Assembly (NCBI GenBank): GCA_002414905.1
Contig: DIAY01000280.1
Span: 10,721 to 17,076, forward strand
Source: Holophagales bacterium UBA5066
Lineage (GTDB): Bacteria; Acidobacteriota; Thermoanaerobaculia; UBA5066
Length of the DNA: 6,356 nt
Direction of reading: 5' to 3'
In this document: positions 1 through 5,889 of the stretch, in pieces
Layout: each line of letters begins with the position of its first letter
Numbering within the stretch: position 1 is the first letter of the stretch
Position numbers and translations under genes: made by a program
Notes under the pieces: model-generated
Databases searched by the model: none
Seen by the model: the letters and a program-made list of their open reading frames with translations, nothing else
What the model was told of the DNA's origin: nothing

Positions 1-1283
1 CAGACGGCGCAGAAGAGGGGGGCGTACATCTGGGCCAGGCCCTGGTCCTGGATCAGGACCGCCGTGCCGCCGATCAGCTCGTTGACGCGGCTCCCCGAGT
101 TCTCGAACTTGAAGTTCTTGTTGGAGTACTGCGCCTCCACGAAGAGGTTCGACGTGAGGACGCCGTTGTAGTTCAGGGAGAGAAGGTCGTTCGGAAGCTG
201 ACGGGTGTGGACCGGCGCGAGATCGAGGAGCGGCAGGGTCGTGAAGTAGTAGCCGTCCTGCTCGAGCGTGCTGTTCGTGTACGACCCGGTGAGGGTGTGG
301 TTCTGGAAGGGGGTGATCGTCAGCTTCGCCTCGTACCGGGTGTCTGTGTTGGTGCGCGGGAAGGAGACGTTCGTGGGGGCCACCGTCTGGCCCGAGAACT
401 CGGCCTCGTTGAAGCGCCCCGCGGCGAAGAACCATGCACGGTCCTTCCAGATCGGCCCGCCGAGGGTGGCCTCGTAGGTCGGCGAGACCGTGTCGGCGTA
501 GACGACCGGGATCGGCGACTGCGACTGCCAGTCGTCGTTGTTCAGGTTCACGCGGACGGACCCGCTGAAGGCGTTCCCGCCCTGCTTCGTCACCGCGTTG
601 ATGACGCCTCCCGTGAACCGGCCGTACTCCGCCGAGACGCCCGACGTCATCGTCGTCGTCTCCTGGATGGCGTCCTCGATGAAGAGGTTGTTCGGAGTTC
701 CCCGGAGGTTGTCCTGGATGTTCACCCCGTTGATCGTCATGACGTTGTCGAACGACTGGGCGCCCGAGACCGTGACGGCGGCGCTCGGCCCGTTCGCATT
801 GACGCCGGGGCTCAGGACGACCGAGGCGAGAATCGTTCGGGCGACCGGGAGCTTCTTCGTCGTCTCGGCGGAGAAGGTCGTGGCGGCCTGCGCCGTCTGC
901 GACACCGACTCGCTCTGGGCGACGACCGTCGCCTCTGCGGCGACCGACGAGATGGAGAGCTTCGTGTTGACGGCGATCTGCTGGCTCGCCGAGACCCTGA
1001 CGTTCCTCGTCACGGGCTGGAAGCCCGGCATGACGAACGAGACGACGTAGTCGCCCGGAGGCAGGTTCGGGATGGCGAAGTCACCGTTCACGTTCGTGAC
1101 CGCGGTGCGGGTCCCCTGGAGCGCCGGCGACTTCGCCGTGACGGTCACTCCGGGCAGGACGAGGCCCTCGGTCTCGGCGACCCGCCCGTTCAGGGTTCCG
1201 GTCGGCAGGCCCTGCGCCTGGACGAGCGCCCCGACGAGAATCGGCAGGACGAGCAGGACGAGCCATTTCCTGTAATTGTTCAT
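1..1283 (-). CDS. TonB-dependent receptor with carboxypeptidase-regulatory-like domain, N-terminal part (truncated by window edge)
   Basis: The reading frame is open from the ATG at 1283 to the window edge, giving 427 residues with no stop. Residues 1-24 form a signal peptide (MNNYRKW, a Leu/Val core, then VQAQ before GLP). Residues about 28-110 fit a carboxypeptidase-regulatory-like beta-sandwich, with GTLNGRV, VLPGVTVTA, TNVNGDFAIPNLPPGDYVV and GFQPVTRNV. Residues about 135-240 fit a TonB plug, ending in the hallmark GVSAEYGRFTGGVINAVTKQ. After that come alternating aromatic/polar strands typical of the start of the outer-membrane barrel (GSVRVNLN, RAWFFAAGRFNEAEF, TRYEAKLTI, HTLTGSYTNSTL). 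The domain order matches Oar-like receptors of Acidobacteriota and Myxococcota, usually about 1000 residues or more, so most of the barrel lies outside. Such proteins import or bind large substrates at the outer membrane using TonB energy; the substrate cannot be told from this part. The start is fixed by the signal peptide and by a GGAGG ribosome binding site 7 bases upstream. Confidence 0.95.
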   Translation of the reverse strand, partial: MNNYRKWLVLLVLPILVGALVQAQGLPTGTLNGRVAETEGLVLPGVTVTAKSPALQGTRTAVTNVNGDFAIPNLPPGDYVVSFVMPGFQPVTRNVRVSASQQIAVNTKLSISSVAAEATVVAQSESVSQTAQAATTFSAETTKKLPVARTILASVVLSPGVNANGPSAAVTVSGAQSFDNVMTINGVNIQDNLRGTPNNLFIEDAIQETTTMTSGVSAEYGRFTGGVINAVTKQGGNAFSGSVRVNLNNDDWQSQSPIPVVYADTVSPTYEATLGGPIWKDRAWFFAAGRFNEAEFSGQTVAPTNVSFPRTNTDTRYEAKLTITPFQNHTLTGSYTNSTLEQDGYYFTTLPLLDLAPVHTRQLPNDLLSLNYNGVLTSNLFVEAQYSNKNFKFENSGSRVNELIGGTAVLIQDQGLAQMYAPLFCAV

Positions 1284-1290
1284 ACACGTT

Positions 1291-1295
1291 CCTCC
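1291..1295 (-). promoter_or_regulatory. Ribosome binding site of the TonB-dependent receptor
   Basis: On the minus strand GGAGG lies 7 bases before the ATG at 1283-1281. This is a near-consensus Shine-Dalgarno site at good spacing, and it decides the start codon of the receptor. Confidence 0.8.
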
Positions 1296-1555
1296 AGCCT
1301 GTCCAGCCACGATTCCTCCGGGCCGGACGATGAAATCCGATCGATATCGAAACCCTGTCCACCGGGACGGGGCCGGGACACCGCTTCGCGCCTCTCGCTC
1401 GGCGGGGCATCGGGTGCACGGCGGTCGATCTCTGCGGGACCAGCCTCCTTTCTGCGCGCCTCCACCGCACGGACACGCCCACGGCTCGGCGCGGCGCATC
1501 TCTTTGCCTCCGGGCCTGCAGAAGGCCTCTCGAAGAAACGCATGCTCATCTCCCG

Positions 1556-1723
1556 CCTTCCCGGGCCGGAACCCGGAGAAGGACTCCCAAACCTTCGGGC
1601 CGGAAGGCCTGCGGCGAAAGAGAAAGGGGCCGAAAGCCCCGATTCGCGGGACGAAACCCGGATACCGGGCGCTCGTCACGACGTCCGGCAACGACCCGGC
1701 CCGCCGCGCGAAACCGCACGCGG
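1556..1723. repeat. Cluster of inverted repeats / potential RNA hairpins, several with CGAAA loops
   Basis: Several inverted repeats follow one another. Hairpin 1 is 1556-1582: CCTTC+CCGGG pairs with CCCGG+GAAGG, with one bulged A and a CCGGAA loop. Hairpin 2 is 1592-1607: CCTTC/GAAGG, reusing the outer arm sequence of hairpin 1. Hairpin 3 is 1626-1640: GGGGC-CGAAA-GCCCC. Hairpin 4 is 1647-1660: CGGG-ACGAAA-CCCG. Hairpin 5 is 1657-1669: CCCGG-ATA-CCGGG, which shares bases 1657-1660 with hairpin 4 and so excludes it. Hairpin 6 is 1704-1723: CCGCG/CGCGG with a loop starting CGAAA. Three loops contain CGAAA when read on the plus strand, and GAAA can form a GNRA tetraloop there. The region could be the 5' leader of the JAB-domain gene, a small RNA, or DNA-level repeats. 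I do not recognise a known RNA family. Confidence 0.45.
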
Positions 1724-1823
1724 GAGGACGACGCGCTCCATCGAGGGCTTCATCTCCTGGAAAGCTCTGTTCGTCCCTCGGGGATGGAAGCCGGGTCGGG
1801 CACACCGCAGCTTTCCTCTCATC

Positions 1824-2354
1824 ATGAGAAGCTCACCCGGCGCACTCCTCACCGTCGCGCTTCTCCTCGCGCCCGACGCGAGCGCGGAGGAGCAATCAAG
1901 GGACGTCTTCTACGTCACGCTCCTTGCGGCGGCGGGCTTCGGACTCGCCGAGATCGAGACGGCCGCGTGGCTCGTGAGGGCGCCTGACGGCCGCGAAACG
2001 CTCGTCCCGTGGCCCCCAGCCAGCCAGAGGAAGAGCCACGCCTGGAAACGGCCGCTGCGCGCGGGCGCCGTCGCGCTCCTGCACACCCACCCCGCCTCGG
2101 AGAACCCGCGCCCTTCGGTACGCGATCGCGACGTGGCCCGCCGCATCCGCATTCCCGTCTACGCGATCAGCCGCTGGGCGATCTACCGGGCCGACCCCGA
2201 CGGGACGGTCTCGCCGGTCGCGTCACGATGCTGGACTCCGGCGATCGACTGGGTATCCGCCCGGCGGCTGCTCTCGGTCTCCACGGAACCCGCTCTCGTC
2301 GCCGAGGCCTCCTCCGGCAGGGCGCTCCCGGAAACAGAAAGCGCGGTCCGGTGA
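1824..2354 (+). CDS. Secreted JAB/MPN (JAMM-like) domain protein, putative metallopeptidase
   Basis: The 176-residue product starts with a signal peptide (MRSSPGALLTVALLLAPDASA, likely cleaved after residue 21 at ASA). The rest resembles the JAB/MPN fold: an acidic residue in the first strand (E43 or E45 in AEIETAAWLV), a DG turn (DGRETLVPW), then HTHPASENPRPSVRD at 87-101, then a hydrophobic strand pair (IPVYAISRWAIYRADPDG). In JAMM metalloproteases Glu, two His (HxH) and Asp of SxxD hold and activate a zinc ion. Here H87, H89, S98 and D101 fit, but the gap from HxH to Ser is 8 rather than the usual 7 residues. The fold call is good; peptidase activity is inferred. The ATG at 1824 is chosen because it alone gives the signal peptide, and no clear Shine-Dalgarno site precedes it. 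Codons are G/C-rich at third positions, supporting a real gene. A much longer frame open upstream, back to 207, is antisense to the receptor and not credible. The gene appears monocistronic and ends before a terminator. Confidence 0.75.
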   Translation: MRSSPGALLTVALLLAPDASAEEQSRDVFYVTLLAAAGFGLAEIETAAWLVRAPDGRETLVPWPPASQRKSHAWKRPLRAGAVALLHTHPASENPRPSVRDRDVARRIRIPVYAISRWAIYRADPDGTVSPVASRCWTPAIDWVSARRLLSVSTEPALVAEASSGRALPETESAVR

Positions 2355-2356
2355 GA

Positions 2357-2394
2357 CCGGCCGCTTCGTCCCGGATTCCGGCCGCTTCGTCCCG
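2357..2394. repeat. Two-copy 17-bp direct repeat, period 21
   Basis: CCGGCCGCTTCGTCCCG occurs at 2357-2373 and again, identically, at 2378-2394. The two copies are separated by GATT. The repeat begins 2 bases after the stop codon of the JAB-domain gene. Its core TTCGTCCCG also occurs on the opposite strand in the upstream hairpin cluster (CGGGACGAA, 1647-1655). Confidence 0.85.
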
Positions 2395-2482
2395 TGGGCC
2401 TTTCCCGCGTGACGAGGCGGCCTCAACTTCTCCCAGAGACCAAGGAGGGATTCAGAGAGCCTCTCCTGCCTCTCCATCCTCC

Positions 2483-2517
2483 AAAAGGGGGGCCTCGAGC
2501 GAGGCCCCCCCTTTTTT
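2483..2517. terminator. Bidirectional rho-independent terminator between convergent genes
   Basis: A perfect 10-bp stem, GGGGGGCCTC (2487-2496) with GAGGCCCCCC (2501-2510), encloses the loop GAGC. On the plus strand it is followed by C and six T. On the minus strand it is followed by four T (complement of AAAA 2483-2486). It lies between the ends of the rightward JAB-domain gene and the leftward propeller gene and can serve both, more strongly for rightward transcription by its T-tract. The propeller stop codon (2520-2518) abuts it directly. Confidence 0.9.
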
Positions 2518-5500
2518 CTACCTCACCTCCGGAATCCTCCCGGGCGTCCAGGGTGCGCCGAGCGCCTCGGCTTTCGCCTCGAGGGCCGAGAGGTCCTTCA
2601 CGATGGACCGCAGCGTCGAGAGCGCCTGCTCCAGCTCCGTCGCAGCCGCTTCGACCTCGCGCTCCTGGGTCGCGGTCGGCGCCGTCGTCGTCGACCAGTG
2701 CCCGGAGACGACGTTCTGCACCCGGTCGACGAGGCCCGGCAACGCCGGCTCGCTGCGCTTCCCGAGTGTCGGGTCTCCGTTCAGCGTTACGTCGAGGTCC
2801 GCGAGCGCCAGTGTCAGCCTCCGCGTCTCGGCGAAGAGCCCGGGGCCGGCGGCCGGCGTCTCGATCAGGGCCTTCTCGAGATGGTCGAGACGATTTTTCG
2901 CCTCCTTCGCCGCCTCGACGGCACCGAGCGCCGCCCGCTGGACGCGGGCCGTCTTCTTCGAGAAGGCAAGGACCGCGACCCGGTCGACAGGCCCGAGCGA
3001 CGAGGCCCCGAGCGGGACGACCGCGAAGGATTGCGGCTCGCCGAGCGGCGTGACGACCCCGTCGATTTTCTTTGCAAGGGAGACCCGGTAGGTCCCGGGC
3101 GCCACCATTGGTCCGCGCGGACCGGGGCTCCAGGGATTCTCCTCGCGCTCCTTCAGCTCGGTCGGGTTCGAGGCCGGGTACCTCAGGTCCCAGGCGAGGC
3201 GCGCGAAGCCCGCCTTCGCCGGCGCGGTGAGCCGTCGCACGACGTTCCCCGTCTCGTCGGCGACGGTCAGGAGGAGCGCCGGCTCCTGGGCGCGGTCCTC
3301 CGCTCGCAGCTCGTCCCACGTCGGGTAGAAGACGTCCTCCCCCTTCTTCGCCTTTTCCTTCTCGGCGTCCTGCCGCGCCTTCTTCCGGCCCTTCAGCTCT
3401 TCCTTCAGGTACGTCGTGAAGACGGCGCCGAAGGGCGGGTTCTCGGCCGCGTAGTACGACTCGCCGAGGAACGCTTTCCCTTTCAGGCCGTACGGCACGC
3501 GCGGCACGTATGCCCAGGCGTCTCGGACCGGGAAGAGAACCGACTCCTTTGCGAGGAACTCGGGCTTTGCGAGACGGAGCGGTGCCAGGTCGTCGAGGAC
3601 CCGGAAGCCGCGCCCGAACGTTGCGGCGACGAGGGCGTCTTCGCGTTCCTGGATGGCGAGGTCGCGGACATTGATGACAGGCATCCCGCCCTTCAGCTGC
3701 ACCCACTTCTTCCCGCCGTCGTGGGAGAAGAAGAGGCCGAACTCCGTGCCGCAATACAGGAGGCCCGGCTTCTTCAAGTCCTCGGCGACCGTGTAGACCG
3801 TCCCGCGCGCGGGGAGGTCCCCGGCGATCGACGTCCAGCTCTTTCCGCGGTCCGCACTCCTCAGGAGGTACGGCTTGAAGTCGCCCCGCTTGTGGTTGTC
3901 AAACGCCGCGTAGACGATGTCCGCCTCGTGCGGCGAGGGGGCGAGGTCGGCGACGTAGGTCATCTCCGGGACACCCGGAAAGGCCGCGACCTTCCGCCAG
4001 CTCCCGCCGCCGTCCTCGGTCACCTGGACGAGACCGTCGTCCGTCCCGGCGTAGACGAGGTCGGCCTTCTTCGGGCTCTCGGCGAGGGAGACGATGTTCC
4101 CCCAGAACGACGTCGAGGTGTTCTTGGCGACAGCGTCGACGCTCCAGACACGCCCCATGACGGGAAGCCTGTTCCGGTCAACCTGGCGCGTCAGGTCGGG
4201 GCTGACGGCCTTCCAGCTGTTGCCGCGGTCCTCGCTCCGGAAGACTCTCTGCGCCGCGAACCAGAGCCGCGTCGGCTTGTGCGGCGAGATGAGGAGGGGC
4301 GAGTCCCAGTTCCATCGCAATGGCGCCTCGCCGGGCCCGGCCTGGGGCTGGATGTCGACCTGCTCGCCCGTCTTGCGGTCGAACCTGACGAGGGCGCCGT
4401 GCTGCGCCTCGGAGTAGACGATGTCCGGGTTCCCCGGCTCGATGGCCGCGAAGAAACCGTCCCCCTGCTGCGTGATGAACCAGTCCTCGTTCCGGATGCC
4501 GTGGGCGTTGTCGGTCCGCGAGGGGCCGCCGAGCGTGAAGTTGTCCTGCGTCCCGCCGTAGACGTTGAAGAACGGCTTCGCGTCGTCCACCGCGACCCGG
4601 TAGAACTGGGTGACGGGAAGGTTCGCCTTGAACTGCCACGTCGCGCAGCGGTCCCACGTCTCGTAGATGCCGCCGTCGTTGCCGTTCAGGAGGTGGTCGG
4701 GGTTCTGCGGATCGATCCAGAGGGCATGGTTGTCGACGTGCTTCGCCTTCTCGCCGGCGTTCTTCCACGTCTTGCCGCCGTCCTCGGTCACCTTCATGTA
4801 GACGTCCATCGAGTAGACGCGACTCGCGTCGTGCGGGTCGGGGAAGAGCTCCTGGTAGTACTGCGGCGAGCCGGAGCCGTAGTCGGCGCGCTTGTCCCAG
4901 CTCATCCCGCCGTCGAGCGAGCGGTAGGAGCCACCGTCCTTGCCACGCGCCTCGACGAGCGCGTAGACCGTGTCGGGCGCGGTCGGCGGGATCGCGAGAC
5001 CGATCCGGCCGACGTCTCCCTTGGGGAGGCCGTTCGAGAGCTTCGTCCAGGTCGCGCCGCCGTCGGTCGACTTGTGGATGCCGCTCTCCGGCCCGCCGTT
5101 GATGAGCGTGAAGACGTGTCGCCGCCGCTGGTAGGCCGTCGCATAGAGGACCTCCGGATCGCGCGGGTCCATCCAGACGTCGCTGACGCCCGTCTTCGGG
5201 GAGATCGTCAGGACGGCCTTCCAGGTCTTCCCTCCGTCCGTCGTCTTGTAGAGGCCGCGGTCGCCGCCGTCGGTCCAGAGCGGCCCCTGCGCCGCGACGT
5301 AGACGATCTTGCCGTCCTTCGGGTGGACGAGGATCTTCCCGACGTGCTCGGAAGCCTTCAGGCCGACGTTCTCCCAGGTCTTCCCGCCGTCGGGCGAGCG
5401 GTAGACGCCGTCGCCGTAGCCGACGCTGCGCTGGCTGTTGTTCTCGCCCGTGCCGATCCAGACGACGAGCGGATTCGTCGGGTCGAGCGTCACGCAGCCG

Positions 5501-5883
5501 ATGGAGAACGAGCCCTGTGTGTCGAAGACCGGCTCGAACGTCGTCCCCTGGTTCGTCGTCTTCCAGACGCCGCCCGAGGCGACGGCGACGTAGTACGTCC
5601 CCTTGTGGACCGGGTCGACCGCGAGGTCGCCGATGCGCCCCGAGGTGAGGGCCGGGCCGAGGTCGCGGAGCGGGAGGCCCGAGAAGGTCTCGGCGGAGTA
5701 GGGGTCCTTCTTCGTGTCCGAGACCGGCGCCGCAGCCTTGCCGGCCTTCGTGGCCGCGGGCTTCGATTCCACCGCGGCCTTCGCGGGGCCGGAGTCCTGC
5801 GAGAGAGCCGGAAGCGAGAAGGCCAGAGCGGAGGCGAGAGAGAACGTGAGTGTAAGGGCGAGGGGCGTGGAGCGCATTTTCAT
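2518..5883 (-). CDS. Secreted BNR/sortilin-VPS10-like beta-propeller protein
   Basis: The 1121-residue product has a signal peptide (residues 1 to about 29, ending PALSQ) and an Ala/Lys/Pro-rich linker to about 60. A long beta-propeller region follows, to about 765. It contains nine clear Asp-box motifs (SxDGGxTW type) at 162-170, 213-221, 271-279, 321-329, 365-373, 549-557, 621-629, 675-683 and 720-727. Degenerate copies lie at 108-115 and 407-416. Residues about 865-957 look like an Ig/FlgD-like beta domain (DETGNVVRRL, VAPGTYRVSL). Residues about 965-1110 are helical and heptad-like, perhaps a bundle or coiled coil. Length and order match the sortilin/VPS10-like family common in Acidobacteriota and Bacteroidota. 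These are often named glycosyl hydrolases because of the Asp boxes, but no sialidase catalytic set is evident, so enzyme activity is not claimed. Binding or peptide handling in the periplasm or outside is inferred. The start is the ATG at 5883, 6 bases after the upstream stop; GGGA lies 11 bases before it, inside the end of the upstream gene. A second ATG two codons on is possible. Confidence 0.93.
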   Translation of the reverse strand: MKMRSTPLALTLTFSLASALAFSLPALSQDSGPAKAAVESKPAATKAGKAAAPVSDTKKDPYSAETFSGLPLRDLGPALTSGRIGDLAVDPVHKGTYYVAVASGGVWKTTNQGTTFEPVFDTQGSFSIGCVTLDPTNPLVVWIGTGENNSQRSVGYGDGVYRSPDGGKTWENVGLKASEHVGKILVHPKDGKIVYVAAQGPLWTDGGDRGLYKTTDGGKTWKAVLTISPKTGVSDVWMDPRDPEVLYATAYQRRRHVFTLINGGPESGIHKSTDGGATWTKLSNGLPKGDVGRIGLAIPPTAPDTVYALVEARGKDGGSYRSLDGGMSWDKRADYGSGSPQYYQELFPDPHDASRVYSMDVYMKVTEDGGKTWKNAGEKAKHVDNHALWIDPQNPDHLLNGNDGGIYETWDRCATWQFKANLPVTQFYRVAVDDAKPFFNVYGGTQDNFTLGGPSRTDNAHGIRNEDWFITQQGDGFFAAIEPGNPDIVYSEAQHGALVRFDRKTGEQVDIQPQAGPGEAPLRWNWDSPLLISPHKPTRLWFAAQRVFRSEDRGNSWKAVSPDLTRQVDRNRLPVMGRVWSVDAVAKNTSTSFWGNIVSLAESPKKADLVYAGTDDGLVQVTEDGGGSWRKVAAFPGVPEMTYVADLAPSPHEADIVYAAFDNHKRGDFKPYLLRSADRGKSWTSIAGDLPARGTVYTVAEDLKKPGLLYCGTEFGLFFSHDGGKKWVQLKGGMPVINVRDLAIQEREDALVAATFGRGFRVLDDLAPLRLAKPEFLAKESVLFPVRDAWAYVPRVPYGLKGKAFLGESYYAAENPPFGAVFTTYLKEELKGRKKARQDAEKEKAKKGEDVFYPTWDELRAEDRAQEPALLLTVADETGNVVRRLTAPAKAGFARLAWDLRYPASNPTELKEREENPWSPGPRGPMVAPGTYRVSLAKKIDGVVTPLGEPQSFAVVPLGASSLGPVDRVAVLAFSKKTARVQRAALGAVEAAKEAKNRLDHLEKALIETPAAGPGLFAETRRLTLALADLDVTLNGDPTLGKRSEPALPGLVDRVQNVVSGHWSTTTAPTATQEREVEAAATELEQALSTLRSIVKDLSALEAKAEALGAPWTPGRIPEVR

Positions 5884-5889
5884 GGCGTT

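Larger units (their letters stand above)
1284..1823. other. Divergent intergenic region, no convincing gene
   Basis: This stretch separates the receptor (leftward) from the JAB-domain gene (rightward), so both promoters should lie in it. No consensus promoter stands out. The best minus-strand candidate is TGGACA at 1361-1356 with a poor -10 (GGATTT, 1338-1333) after 17 bases. A perfect 10-bp palindrome, TCGATATCGA, sits in that spacer at 1341-1350. The part from 1556 to 1723 holds a cluster of inverted repeats (listed separately). Open frames crossing the region are rich in Arg, Pro, Ala and Ser and lack the strong G/C third-position bias of the neighbouring genes, so I treat it as non-coding. 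Confidence 0.6.

Noticed and set aside
1611..1670. Possible c-di-GMP-I (GEMM) riboswitch, because GGGACGAAACCC recalls GGGACGCAAAGCC
   Set aside because: The GCAAAGCC core, the upstream GGCAAACC segment and the second helix with its receptor are not present in the right order.
207..1823. Long plus-strand open frame running into the JAB-domain gene (715 codons in all), and other plus-strand frames over 268-1275
   Set aside because: They are antisense to the well-supported receptor gene. The translations are Arg/Gly/Asp-rich with no domain signature. Only the last 176 codons from 1824 are a credible protein.
1284..1823. Cobalamin riboswitch upstream of the TonB-dependent receptor
   Set aside because: No B12-box-like GCCACTG was found on the minus strand, and the hairpins do not follow the cobalamin aptamer layout.
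2423..3754. 443-codon minus-strand frame and the 360-codon plus-strand frame over 2009-3091
   Set aside because: Both overlap the propeller gene in other frames and give Arg/Pro/Ala-rich low-complexity translations, as expected of shadow frames in GC-rich DNA.
4178..4768. 196-codon minus-strand frame inside the propeller gene
   Set aside because: Same strand, shifted frame; Arg-rich translation with no recognisable motif, while the main frame keeps intact Asp boxes through it.
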